From Campylorhamphus procurvoides (lineage: Eukaryota; Chordata; Aves; Passeriformes; Dendrocolaptidae), in the NCBI GenBank assembly GCA_013396655.1, contig WBMV01007374.1, forward strand, positions 715,434-779,433: a stretch of DNA of 64,000 nt. The letters are read 5' to 3'. Below, piece after piece: positions 26,145 to 39,700 of this stretch. The notes under the pieces were generated by a model. It was not told where the DNA came from. It worked only from the letters and a program-made list of their open reading frames with translations, and searched no databases. The translations under genes and the position numbers were made by a program. Each line of letters opens with the position of its first letter. Position 1 is the stretch's first letter.

Positions 26145-28183
26145 TCTCAATTCCATCTCTGCTGCCACCTTCCCTGCTCCTCTCCCTTTCCCAGATTCCC
26201 TGATCTGCCCCTCTAAATAGAAGAAAAACATTAATTCATGATTTCTTTATTTAAAAAAGTTAAGGTCACTTCATGACAGAATAACTTGCCATGGGTATGA
26301 GGATGAGTAGCAATTACTTGAAGCTACTGTGTGATTTTGGAAAAAGAAGTGTTCTGAGGACCATAGAATTGAGCAGAGGTGATGTGTGTCCTTGTGAGGT
26401 ATTTTGAGTAAACAAGACATCTACAAGGCTTTCTGTTGTTTAATCTTTTTATACAAGAATATTTGTAGCTGCCTACAGCTCATCTTGGATAATGCTGTGG
26501 CTAAAACTATAATTGTAAGTGTGAATGCTGTGTCGAGAGGGACTGTACAAGTGGTGGGGAAAAAATACCAAGCTCTTAACAGACTTCACTTGGGAACTTG
26601 GCATATGTCTGTTCTTGTGAACCAGTCTGAGTTTCCTATTTCTTCTGAATGTAAAGGCAGCACCTGATCTCATTAATAGCATAATATGAGGAGAACATCT
26701 GATTCTTCTAGTAAATTAATTTGTTTAACATCAGTATGGAAAAGTTGACTGCTAATATATTTGAATAGCTTTGCACTTAGCATGATGTCTAATTTGGTAA
26801 GACAAGGTTAAGTCCTGGAGAACTTTGGATACTCAGAAAAGCCAACAGTCTGCTAAAGGAAACGTCTCCTGTGCTATTTTGTTGGACTGCATTTTTCCTT
26901 TTGTTCTGAGCTCAATTGTGAAATGAGGGTGGGAGGCTGGAATTTCACTGGCTGCAGTTTCGCTCAACTTTGATTCTGAACATAAAAGAAACTACACAGC
27001 ACTGCGCCATGTGAGGCTCAAGAGTATTTTGAGAGCACTCAAAGACTGACTAAGAGCACAGATTGCTCAGAGATTCCTGCAGTTCCTTTGGACAGCTTTC
27101 ATAGGTTAACAGGGGATCACTGAAAACCTGTCATTTAGGAATGCAAGTGAAGATACAAAGCCAGTTAGTTTTGGTAGAATTAATCTGCTTTTAACCTCCT
27201 CATTATTACTGTCTCAGTGTAAGAGCACAACATTTCTAGCATGAGGAATGCTGATCATAAAGCAGAAATTAATATATATTTATATATAGTGAAGAAAGTG
27301 ACTTCCAAAGGAGTAAGAGCATCTGACCTGTTTGAAGATGCTCTCTTTGTTATTGATGCCGTACCTTTTGCAATTCTGTTCCATATCTAAACTGTACCAA
27401 AATAGAAGTTAATTGTTACTGGTTGTGTTCTGCTTTATTCCCATTGGGTTCACGGGATGAAAGGATGAAGGAGGCCTCTTGTTCTTTCAGCCTTTTTGGT
27501 CCATGTTGGCAAAAGCCTTGTGCAGCTGCAGGACAGCTCAAGAGCTGCCAGGTCTGCAGAGAGCTGCTGAGGGCACACAAAGTTCTGTCCTTTGCAGCAA
27601 ATGTTTGCTAAAGCTGCTTTAGTCTCTTTGTGCACTGATCCTACATTCGTGTTGTAGGGAAAGCACCTTCAGCAATTCACGTGCACAAAGGTGGCGGTCA
27701 ACACTGATGTTTAAGTAACTCACAACAGCTACATATTCAGGGAAGTTAAAGAGTTTTGATGTTTGAGAAATACCTGTGCATTCAATTATTCTTGCCCTCA
27801 CTGTGACCAAAGATACACTCTACCTGAATCTGACAAAAATTACTTCATACTGCAAATGGGCTCTTGAACCAAGTTGTCTTTTTTTTAGGAATGTAATTTA
27901 ATGCTGCTGATTTGGACTGTGTGCTTCAGATTTGGTTGTCTTGGTCTTTTGTATCGTACCTTTGCTCTTGCAATAGTTGATTTCCCAGCCAGAGTGGTAA
28001 ATGGAATTATTTTGAGGCTGGCAGTTTCTGAGTAACACCCCCTTGTCAGTGTGGTGCTTCTGTGCTGCCAGCAGATGGATCACAGCTATGGTTTCATGCT
28101 CAGATTGTAGACTGGAGTATTTAACATCACATTTGCTAGGCTATTTTAGTAAAAGGTGGTCATTTCCTAGATGCAAACACATG

Positions 28184-28213
28184 CATATATATATATATTT
28201 TATATATACATAT
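28184..28213. repeat. TA-rich microsatellite
   Basis: Interrupted (TA)n run in the presumed LAMP2C 3' UTR. Confidence 0.7.
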
Positions 28214-28630
28214 AAAGTATTATTTTGAGCTTCAGTAGAAGTCAAAAATTGATCCAGCACTTTCAGGTTGTTGCAGCATGAAGAGTGGTGTATACAGTTT
28301 TCCAGAGCTTGAAAAAACTGTACAAATATGCTGAAAGCAAAATATGTGTATGGAAAATAAAGTTAATTGTTGTGTTTATAAAGCTTTGTTTCAGTGTAAG
28401 TAGACAACACGTGCCATTTCTGAGAGCTTTTCCAGTGGGATTGTCAGCATGCCTGGATCTGGATGTTTGTGGGGAAACAGACTTTTGCTTTTGCTTCTAA
28501 GCTGTTCACACATTTACATCCAAATTAGTTGATTTTTCTTTGCTGATTTGATCAAAGCATGGGCCCAATGTCTCTAAAGGACCTGCTCCTTCATGAATCC
28601 TTCCAACAGGCAGGAAGGGAATAGACATTA

Positions 28631-28636
28631 AATAAA
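28631..28636 (+). terminator. LAMP2: Polyadenylation signal, candidate distal LAMP2 end
   Basis: AATAAA followed by GTTTTACCCTGTTG. An alternative AATAAA lies at 28356-28361. Confidence 0.35.
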
Positions 28637-28660
28637 GTTTTACCCTGTTGCTAGCATAAG

Positions 28661-30113
28661 AGCTGTTAATTCATGGCATAAAGCATGAAGGGCTTGGTTT
28701 CCTTTCAAGACCCCACAGAAATTAGAAATGTTTTAAAAGACCTGAGGCAGTTGGCAGGGGGCGAAATGCTTGTGGGTTTAACTTACTTCTGATAGCAAAA
28801 GAAGAGCCACTCCCCCAGCACGATCCTCCTTGGCAGAAACCCTGTTTCTGTTGATCAGCACATGCCCTTTCAGATAAGTTGTGCAGGCAGAAGGATTGTG
28901 TTGCTCTGGCTCTATCAGTGTCATCTGAATAATGACATCTGAGCAGAATTAGTTCCTAAACTATCTCTGGTTCAGGTTTTTAACTGTTCTTAATAAATAG
29001 TTTTTGTCAGATGGCTCATTGTGATAGTGTAGACTGAGTCTTATTGTACTGTACTCCTGAACTCTTTGGCCCAATGAAGTTAATCAAGTGCTCAGAATTC
29101 CAGTTAATCCAGTGCACAGAATTCCAGGATCAGGTTACATGCTGCTTTGAAATTCAGTCCCTAACTGGCCAGCACAGGGAGCTAAAGTCACAATCTGCAC
29201 CTCTTACACCAGTGTTTGAAGAATGCTACCATAGAGTTAATTTTACTGTAGTCACTTTATTTTTAATACAAAAAATTACTTCTTGGAGATTTATATAGCT
29301 CAGGAAATGACGGCAGATGAAGTACCTGGACTAGGATGTAGGACAAACATACCATAATGCTTCTCTTCAGTCAGTAATTTTAGTAAGTGTGCTTTCCAAC
29401 TAGTACGTTATCCCAAGGTGTCCTGTCCTGCTGTGTTCTCCCCACATGCAGAGTGCAGTTCATCTCTCCAGTACAGGGGCTGGGGAGGGTCAGGTTGCCC
29501 GGGCAGCAGAGGCTGCTCAGGGCACAGTGATTGTTCAGGGCAGCAGAGGCTGCTCAGGGCACAGTGCTCTGCTCAGACTGGGACAGATGTGCCCCACTGG
29601 CCTTTAGGGATGAGGAACTGGTTCGCTCATAACAACACTGGCCCTTTAAGGATGAAACCACTGAGCGTTTCCCTGTGGTTTTCTGCAGCATTAGAGCTGT
29701 GACCTCACTGGAACGGGGAAGAACAGGTCTGAAAGCTTTGGGCACTTCTGTGCCTGATCAGGGGAAGGAAGGAGGAACTGCCAACCTGTGAACCGTGACA
29801 AGAGAGCTCCTTTCATTTGGCCCTGCCTAAGAGGCTTGATGAGGATTCCCGGGGCAAGGAGAAGTGCTGGAGTGAGGAGGAGGGAGGGACAAATGCATTA
29901 ATCTTCCCACTTCAGAAAGGAACGGCTGGAAAGGTTCAAGGGCAAATGATCTTCTATGTGGCCCTTGCACAACAGCTTGGGCGTGCTGAACAAGCTGTGT
30001 AAAATGCTGCAGTCAAGATGCTTCTGGTGTCAAAGAGGCTAGAAAGCATCTTGAGAACTGTCAATTTTGCTTTTTGACTCACTTATTGCAGGCATAATCC
30101 AGAATTTTTGCTG
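28661..30113. other. Intergenic interval between LAMP2 and ATP1B4 (tail to tail)
   Basis: No coding exon recognised. A short imperfect duplication (GCAGAGGCTGCTCAGGGCAC repeated at about 29507 and 29543) is visible. The two genes converge here. Confidence 0.5.
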
Positions 30114-30119
30114 TTTATT
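30114..30119 (-). terminator. ATP1B4: ATP1B4 polyadenylation signal (candidate)
   Basis: TTTATT on the plus strand, i.e. AATAAA on the minus strand, about 430 bases past the ATP1B4 stop. It is the nearest canonical signal seen downstream of the gene. Confidence 0.4.
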
Positions 30120-30548
30120 ATTTTAACAAGAATAGTGCTAATAAACTACCCTTTTGTTAGCTTTTGCCTGAGAGACGCATATAAAACTATGGTAAAAATT
30201 AAAATTTAAAGCCAGGAAAAATGCATTCCACAGGGGTCACTCATAAAAGACCTTATGAAAATAGCTTTTGGATACCAGAGGGTTTTTTTAATCAAAACTG
30301 AAGTGCTCTTGCAGGTTCTCTGCCCAGGAGATAACTTTTAATTTTTACTAATAATGATTTACATCAGATGATGAAAAATGTGGATCCATGCTCCATTGCA
30401 TTTCATTTGTTTCCTAACTATGAACAAAAATAAATTAACAATAATCTCCATGTGCCTGTTTTTCCTAGCAGAAAAAATGCTGGCTTGATGCTTTAAGAAG
30501 GAAAAAGCCTCTCATTGACTTAACCTAAGTGCCTGGTGTTGGCAGTGG

Positions 30549-30710
30549 CTACTTCCCAATGCTGAGTGTGAAGATGATTCGGCCCAGGAAGCGGTCGCTG
30601 TTAAGGTCATTGATAATTCCTTTCCCATTCAGACTGCACTGAATGGGGACCAAGTGATTCTTCTCCACATCTGTAAAGTGCATGGCCACCAGTGGGGATG
30701 TGTAGTTGAC
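30549..30710 (-). CDS. ATP1B4: ATP1B4 last coding exon
   Basis: Starts [18 protein letters not shown], contains the last disulfide cysteine ([11 protein letters not shown]) and ends [15 protein letters not shown]; the TAG is at 30551-30549. The acceptor precedes 30710 on the minus strand. Confidence 0.96.
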   Translation of the reverse strand, partial: VNYTSPLVAMHFTDVEKNHLVPIQCSLNGKGIINDLNSDRFLGRIIFTLSIGK

Positions 30711-33700
30711 CTGAAAAGAAGGGAGATTTAAGTGTCATTTTTGGGAGAGCAGAAAAGCAGGCTGGGTGCTCATGCTCAGTAAAATCATTAGTAATTGGTT
30801 CAGGGTTCTCAGACATCTGAGAGTGTTTGCCTGATGTCCATCACAGTCCCTTGGGATGATGAAGTTGAACCTTTCTGTGCCTGTGCCTCAGAGGGATGGG
30901 ATCATGTTGGAGTTTTGCAGTGCACCTTTGCCTCTTGGGATGATTACCCAGGGCAACACCAGACAGTAGGACTCTCAAATACTTTCTGGTGTTCTAAAAA
31001 CCAACCTATGGCTTGTAATAAGAAATCCATGGTGTTGCTTGGATCCATGTGCTCAAAGGACATGCAGACCTGGCATTTAGGGCTGTTACTCGTCCTCAGC
31101 TTGCAGCTGTGCAACAACAGGAGTCTAGTGCCTTCCTCATCTTCCATTTCAGATTTTGTTGTGACAATGTGTTCCTCCGTAACACCGCACAGCCCAGCTC
31201 AGCCCAGAGCAGTGCTGGCCAGCATGTTCAGAAATAGCTGCTGATGTTGGACTGCTTTGTTTGTAGCCACCAAGCCTGAAGTTGTTTTGCCATAGCTTTG
31301 ACAGGTGCCCCATCCTTTTCCTCTTGTGTCACCTAACCCCTGACTTCCCTAATTCCCTGGGAAAACGCTGGTGTTGAGACCTTCTCTGGGAGTTAGCAAT
31401 GCCAATCTTAGTCTCCAGCTGATAAATGTAATCATTCCCATTGCTAGCAAGGGAGAACAAGAGTCTCTAAGGATTTCCCAGAGTTTGTCAAAGACAGAAA
31501 TAGAGCACTGTAATCCCAGTGCCCATGGCCTCCCTCCTGCCTGCATCTGCCCAAAATAGCCAGAAAGCACATCTGTACTCTCTGCAGCAGCTCCTGCCCT
31601 CTCCTTCTCAAGGAGGCAAAGCAGAGATGCCAGAGCCATTACTTACATGAGTGAACTTGCCATAGTAGGGGTAATACATGAGGTCAAACGTCCCATTTCC
31701 AGGGTAGAAGTCCACTGATCTGAGATAGCTCTCATTGCCTTTCTGTGATTAGAAAAAAAATAAGGACACACACACAAGATACAGCTCCCTGCAGAGCAAG
31801 GTGAAGGAGCTTTAATGCAGATGTCTCTTGCCAGCCCTCGGCAGCGCTCAGCTGTGCTGCCTGCAGTGTTTGCTGTGAGCCCAGCTGCTGTCCTGGTTCC
31901 AGCCAGGGCAGGGCAGAGCTATGGAAGCACGGGCAAGGGTTAGAGTTTGCTGCCTGTTTCTTTCTAGGGTATGATCCAGGAGCTGCCTGGGCAGTGGGAC
32001 CCCTTCCTTCACCTTACTGCTGTTGCCTTGAAGGGTGCCCTGCAGGACTGAGGGTGCTGTGGAGAGGCTGGAGATGGATGTGAGCAGTTCCTGTGTGTTC
32101 CCCCCAGCTCCAGGATGTAGCTGGCACCCCAGCACCCAGCCCAGTGGGCCTGCTCACAGGAGCTGGGCAGAGTGCTGCCAGTCAGGCCGAACAGGAACCA
32201 GCAGCCCTTGGAGGGTGATGGCCAAGGTGGGAAGCAGGAGACTGGTGGCTTCTGCTGCTCTCAGCAGACTGGCCCCCACTTGCACCCAGACACATGGGCA
32301 GCACTGGGTCCTGTGAGTGTTTGGGGTTAAAATGACAACAGAAGGTGGTGGGGTCCATCAGAGGGAGAGACTGTGCCCACCACACTGCCCAGCACGAAGG
32401 AAAGCAGTACCTGCACTTTGCAGTCCACGCTCACGGGGACCCCAGCACCAGGGCGGTAGCCTATGATCTGCAAAAACAAAAACCATCCATGCTTGTAGCA
32501 AATGCAGTGCCAAGCACGTGCTGCCACACTTCTCCAGGGCTTAAACCCTTCTGGGTGCCAGTCACGTTGCTCAGGACAGGAGCTGTGTGTCCCTGCAGCA
32601 GGGTCTGCCACCCCACACAGTGCAACCTGCCCATGGCTGAGTGATGGATTGGTGCCTGAGAGCAGGGGCAGAGCAGAGCACTCAGAGAGCCCAAACACCC
32701 TGGAGTAACACAGCCCCTTCCCCACCCAGTTCACATCCTCTTAGGCTTATTTTCCCATCAGTGCACACTGAACCACCATGCTATTACATTTCAAATTAAC
32801 TCCATTCTATGAAAATTCCCACTGTAAAGCAGCTGGGGTCTGGACTGTACCCCTAAAGCTCAGTTTCTCCCAGAGAAGGGCCTGGGACCCTCTAAGCACT
32901 TGAGCCTCAGCAAATCAAATCAAGCAATTTTTGTAAGGTTTCTTTTTCATGTTTTCTAATGGGTATGAGCCAACAGGTTTGGGAATTCTAGTTCCCTTTT
33001 TCCCTGGGCCTGAGGAACGAAGGAGTTTCAGTCCCTGCATGGCCTTTATCACAGTGGGTTGCACTGAAGGAAGGACCTGAGAGGAATGGCTTTCTCTGTA
33101 CCCGGTTCATCTTCAGCAGGATGCAGGGCTGGCCTTTGGAGTATCCAAACGTTGGGTCCTCGATGCCAGAGCAGTTCTGCAGAAGTGAGCGCTTGAACTG
33201 ACAGGCCTTCTTCTCCTCACTGTCATCACCCCCTTGGATGAAGTACTGCCCTGACACACACTCGATATTCTTCTCTTCTTGAACTTTGTCATCATAAGCT
33301 GATGGGGACCAAGAGATAAATGTTAAAGTTTCCTGACACCTGCACAAACCCACCCAGAAGGGCAAAGATCCCTCCCATAGAAGGTCCCATGACCGTATGA
33401 GCCTCCCTTTCCAGATGGGGGTCATGAGATGCCCAGGAGGACACCCCCACACTGCACACATGTATGCATGGATGGAAACAACTCATCAACATGACCCCTG
33501 GGGTGACAAAGATCTTACCTGCTAGGAAGTGGTGCATGCTGTCCACATATGGCTGCCACGTGTTGGGCTGAGAGACATTGAAGGCAATGGTGAACCCATT
33601 CAAGTACGGCCTGATCATCACCCCTGAAGAAGGAGATGCACCCTGGTAGAGCAAATGTGGGTGGACTGGCCACAGGCTTGGCGTGTGTGTTGCAGGGGAT

Positions 33701-36700
33701 CGTTACGTGGTGACTGGGTTGGGGTCAGGCACTCATGTGGACACTCACCATGAGAGTGGCAGCACCAATGCACAGATAAACTCTCCTCAACCTACTGATC
33801 CCTGACCTCTCTCTCACCCCCCAGAGAACTCCATATACACGTCAAAATATTCCAGAAAACATGGGAGATATGGAGGGTCTCAGCAGTGCTGTGGGTTAGT
33901 GATGGGCTTGGGGTTGCACAGAGTGGCTGAAGGGTTCCCCATGTTCCCAGTTGCATGGCCAGTTCTAGACAGGGATCAAGGTGAGAGGGCCCTGTGTTCC
34001 CCATCAACAGGAAAACACAGGGAAAATGCTGCATCCGACATAGGGAAAGGATTTCTGAATGTTATCTTGCCAGAACTCCCCCAAATAATAATGTATAAAA
34101 GCTACTCTTGTTTTGCATTTGATTTTGAAGACATGAGGTATAAACGGGCAGCAGCTGAAATGAATCAGCATCACCTATAAAATGCCCAAACAGCCATTTA
34201 CCTTGAGAATAATGGTAACAATAAATAGTATAAGTAGAATAACCATTAGTATAATCAGGGTGAATTCCCATGTGGCTACTTAGGATGTCTGAACCTCTGC
34301 AGAGAACCTGCAGCTCTGTCAGTGCCCTGAGGTGGGTGAGAACACCCTGTGTGATGGAGGGCTGGGTGACTGGGAGGGTACAGCTCCAGCAGGGCTTTGT
34401 CTGAGGTCCCAGCCATGCCATTTCAGTAGGACAGCGCTGGGCAAATGCCTGCAGAGGTGCCTGAGGTCGGGCTGGCTGGGATACGTACCTGGAGGAGACA
34501 CACGGTCCCGGAACCTGGGCGTGTAGGGGCTCAGCGTGAGCAGCATCACGTACATGCAAAAGGCAAACATTCCCGCCAGGCACGTGTAGAAAACTAAGTA
34601 AAACAGTAAGACCAAGCCTGCAAAACACAGAGTCATGTTGCTGTTAAGGCAACCAGAGCACATCCCGTGGGATGTGTCCCACAGGGATGCACAGTCGTGC
34701 TCAGCACGGCGTCCTCCACAGCTCTGAGCCCATGGTGGAGGTGGGAGCCTGCACACACACCCCTGCACACAGAACCTCGTGGTTTGGGTGCAGGACTCTC
34801 AGCCAGACAGGCTCCCTGCCCAGCCCTGGGGCTGGGGCAGCTGCTCTTGGCTCTGTAACCCTTTTGCTGCATGGCCCTTCCCAGAGCTGTGTTAGGACTG
34901 GGTCCACCTGCCTTGACTCTCTCTGACAGACAGACCCAACCTTGCCTCTTGCCTTTCCCACCCCTGCTGGCATGGTAATGTGTGAGTGTACCCAGCGGCT
35001 TCAGCACCTCCAAATTCCTGATGGGCCTGTGGGGTCATGGTCCTGCCCTGACTCCTGTTCCTGGCATAGCAGGGACCCCAGAGCTGGGACTGAGTGAGCA
35101 GCATCTGAACACTTCGCGCCTGTGGCACCGCTGGCTGTTTCATAGCCCAGACATTCAGGGAATGGGTTTGTTTTTCCTCTGGACCAGGCTGATGGCTGAG
35201 GATGTCTCAAGAGGCCACAGCCTATGAATAAAACTCCGCAGCTCTGAAAGCAAAGTGAAGCCCTAACGCAAACATTTCCCAGGAGAAACGTGCCGGCAGC
35301 TCGGAGGGAGCCCTGGGAACACAGATGTGCACTCCTGCTGTGCTCCTGCCGGGAACCACTGCGGAGCCATGTCCTGCTGCGGGCTCAGCCGGGGTGGATG
35401 GGACCATCACTGCTGCTGCTGGCACAGCGGGGACAATGGCCAGCCCTGCCACAGTGATGCGGGATGGTGCCTTTGCTCCAGCCTGGCAGAGCTGGAGCTG
35501 CTGCTGGGGTGCCAAGGTGATGCTTGCTGGGACATCTTGCCACTATCATTCCCGTTCTGATGTTTCCTGCAGGGCAGCAGGAAGCATTGTCACCAGCAGA
35601 AATGGGGGTGCAGCCTTTCCCGGGGCCTGGGGCCTCCAGTGATAACCCTGTCACCCTGCATTTTGTCAGTGCAAGTCCCCTGAGCTCCCAATTGCTGGGG
35701 GACACCCTCAGAGCCAGCACAGAGAAGTAGCTCCAGGCTGGGCAAATTTCCCTCTCCTCACCAATGAGATGAAAGTGGGAAAGTTCAGCTTCATTCACCT
35801 CCAAATGCTCTCACTTTAAAAGAAATTTTAATTTTCACAGCCACCTCAATGTGTCTCTCCTGTCCCCCTGTACAGGCATGTGAGCACAGTTGTGTGCACC
35901 AAGGGTATGTGTGTCCCTGGGGAATGGGATCGTATGGCAGAGCACAATGATCCCAAGGTGCAGGAGGATGGGGCACCCACCCTGGGGCTACAAATAAATG
36001 ACTGCCAGCAGCAGCCAGCCAAGGTCACATCCACTCCAGACTGAGCAAGCTCTCTCACAGGGATCTTCTCAGCACCTGGCAGAGTCTCCAGAAACACAAA
36101 CCCACATCACTAAGGACTGTTACCCCCATACTGCTCCCACACTTTGGTGTGTGCCCTTCCATCCAGCAAAGGGGCAGAAGGACCAAGCTGCCTCCGTGGT
36201 CAGCAAAAGGCATAAGGGAGCAAACATGGATGTCAAGGTCTGACTCAGACTCATGCTTTCAGGTTTTCAGTCTCCTCAGGTGCTGGTGGGCAGTTTCCTT
36301 TTCTCCTCCAGGCTTTGCAGGAGACCCAGAGGACTTGGCAGGGCACAGGCAGGCTGTGGGGCTTGCAGTGTGTTGCCAGAGCCAGTCAAGGGCTGCAAAC
36401 ACTGAGCAGCAGCCCCCAATAGTTCACAGCCTTCCACTGTTGTGGATGTGAGAGTGACTCTGGGCTCAGGCTGGGATTTTCACTCTGCCAGGGAGCCATG
36501 TGCTGTCAGAACAGAGCTGGAAACCTGGACAGGACCACATGTGCTGTGGCAGCTTGGTTTTGGACCAAGCCTACAGCAGTGCTTGCCCCAGAGCCCTGGG
36601 CTGCTCTGGACCACCTGGGGCACCTCCAGACTCAGTGACAAATTTTGAAGGCCACATGGATGTGCATAAATGAGACAGGGCTCTCAGAACCCTCACTGGC

Positions 36701-39700
36701 ACATCCCAGCCCACTGGCTCCGACAGCACATGTGGGCTCTGCTGTGGGCAACATATCACACCCCAGGAAGCCATGGGGTGACAGTGACAACCAGCCCTTC
36801 CCTCCCCACAGCCAGAGCTCACATAGGCAGGGAGGGCTGCTTGGCCCTGTGGCGTGCACCCCTCCATGGAACGCCTGCCCTACAGCTCAGGCACTCTTCC
36901 CCTATCAACCTGATGACCCCAAAGCCACCATTCCATGGGCTCCTGACTTATACAGGCAGGAGCTGGGATTCTGGCAGCAGCAGAGGTGCATGGCTGTAGC
37001 AGACTGACCTGCAGCCCTCATGCTTGCTCAGGCTCTAAATTTCTTTCCAGGACATGGTCTGGGCAGCCCAAAATCTTTGCTTTCACATCCTCAATCAATA
37101 TTAATGTCTAGACCAAGGGTAACTTTTCCATGGTTTTCTGCTTGTCCTCCTCACTAGCTCTTTATTGCACTGCTTAGAAACATTTACACTAAAAAAATGG
37201 ACAGGGGTGGCCAGTCCAAGCTACCAAGGACATTCACAGGCAAGTGAATCCGTTGTGAAGCAGAAAAGGCAACAACCCCCAAAAGTGGGGCTTGAACAAG
37301 GACCTACCCCAGCTCTTGGCCGTTCTCCCCAGGCATGTTCTCTCCTCCGGGTTCCATAGGAATATCTTCATCTCCCCAGCCAGGTCTGCCCATGTTTTGC
37401 TCCCCATCTCTGCCTTGGTCTCGTCCTTCCCTCTGTCAGGATCCTGGACCTTCTCCTCATGCTTATTTTCCTGGAAGAGTTACAGAACACAACCCCCACA
37501 GGCAAGCTGAACATCTCATTGGCCAAAAATAAATGCAAAAGCACTTAATAGCTGGAAATGTTTCAAATTTCCATTTTCCCATCATCACTCTTGAGTTAAA
37601 GAGAGGCAGTTTTGGCTGTTCTAACTTAAGCTTGCTTACAACCCAGCACCCATTTTTCCATGACATGTACATCACTGCCATCACAGTGGGTACTGTCTCC
37701 TTCTCCTGGCATTTACAGACACTCATCTTTTTCCACCTGCATGAACATGACCAAAGAAAACCTGTGATCTGGGAGGGTCAAGACTGTTCCCACGCTTCTG
37801 CAACATCTCTGAGCTCAAGTGCACATTTTCTGTGCAACCACAGATGATAGCAGGCAGCAGTATATAAGAGGTCATCCAGTTTGTTTTTCTTGGCTTGTGA
37901 GCAAGTGCTTAGTCTTTGGAGAACTCCCTGTGTTGTTATATTTCAATTACACCAAGTTCCAAGGACAAGGATCTCCCCAAGTTGCAAGAGTTTGTATTTT
38001 GCCATGGTGGTGAAAACTTGTTTGTCCAGAACTCAGGAACACAAATGTCTCTGTACCTGTGCCTGGCCAGGAGTTGCTTGAGACACGACTGTCCTTAACT
38101 CTCCTTGAACCTGGGCAGGTCCTGTGTCTCCAAAGTAGGCAGTGAGGTGGGAGAGGGTGCCGACCTGGCTTTCAGCTTAGGTCAGGGCTGGGCCAGGCAC
38201 CACCAGGGAGGAGGGTGATCCTGAGATCTGGATGGGTCCATCACCTGCCCACCTTTAGTGCAGATGCTGCTGCAGGGCTCAGCCGGCCCCGGCTGGGTCA
38301 GGGCTGTGCTCCTGCACCTCGGGCAGGGTCCCCGAGGCTGCTGTGCCTGCTCTGAGTGTGGATCCACAGCAGCTGCACTGGCAGGATCGCCCGTGTCTGC
38401 CCTGAGGGCCATGGAAACCTGCTCGCTGTGGGCACCTGTTGGAGCCAGGACTGACAAACAAGACATTTGCACCCCGTGGGTTGCCCCAGGGAAGCTGGGA
38501 AGTGGCCCACAGCTTGGCAGAAAGCCTGGCTTGGAAACACCTTTGAATCGGGAGTGGGGGGATTAAACTCTGCTCAGACACAAAAACACTTCAGAACAGT
38601 GAGAATGGGGGAGAGTTCTGACTCCAAAGCCTGCATGTGCCCCTTGGGGAGCCTGGCCAGACCCAGGGGGGCTGTAAACCATCAGCATCCCACTAACTGC
38701 CCTGATGGGCTCTGGCTAAAGCTCCAGTGGGGCTCTTTTGGGAGCACGCCTGCGTCAGAGCACTGCAGCCGGCAAAGTGCCCACGGCTGCTCATACAGCC
38801 AAGGCAAAGCTTGGCCCAGGTCCTGCACCCCAGGCTGGAGCCCTTCCCCAGCCAGCTCCTGCACGGCCAGAGGTGCAGGGTACACATGGCACAGGCTGAT
38901 GAAAACGGAGGGTCTGTGTGGGGCAGCCAGACAGGATGGGGTGAGGGTGACCCCACCGCCTTGCAGGTGCCTCTTAGCTGGGGAGCTAGGTCAGGTCTGG
39001 AATGAGACACTGCCCAGATGGTTTATCTTTGGGACAGAGATGGTCTTGGAACAGTCCCTTTCATTTGGACAAGGCACAGAAGGAGCAGCAAGAGCTGGAG
39101 TAGACATGTGTTGGGGCAGGGAGGAGACACAGCCACAGCAGGGTGTTTTGGGTCACTGGGCAGCCCTGGGCTGCTGTGAGCCGTGACAGCAGGGCATGCA
39201 AAGCTGGAGTTCATCCCTGGGGAGATCCCGCTGTGCTGCCACTTGTGGTTACCCTGGGGGAGGATAGAGGCTCTCCCTTATTCTCACCCTGGACCAGGGC
39301 AGTTCTCAGTGGTGGATTCCTCCTGCTGAAGTCACCATGCCCAGGTGTCCCCATCCCTCCTAGTCCCCCTCACATCCAGCACCATTAGCCAGACCTGCTG
39401 CTCTCCTTTCCCCTCCCAGTACAAAGTGCTTTGCTGAAGGGACAAAGCAATATTTCCTAAAGTAAAGTAGTTATATTTATCAGCCATTAAGCAGGTCCTT
39501 GCAGCAGCTCCCACCTCACCTTGTGAAAAGTAGCCAGCAGCCCCCAAAACACTCACCACCTCCTGGCTGGGGCTCCTGTGCTGGCCCGCCATGCCCCTGG
39601 TGCTGGTGTTCCTGTCCATCCCTGTGTGGGAAATCAGAGAAACATGAGTGTTAGCACAGCAGCACCAATCCTGTTGTGGGTGCCATGTCACTCCAGCTCT

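Larger units (their letters stand above)
26145..28660 (+). other. LAMP2: LAMP2C 3' UTR (probable)
   Basis: Non-coding after the exon 9C stop. AATAAA occurs at 28356-28361 and 28631-28636. A TA-rich run lies at about 28184-28213. The true 3' end is not determined. Confidence 0.45.
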
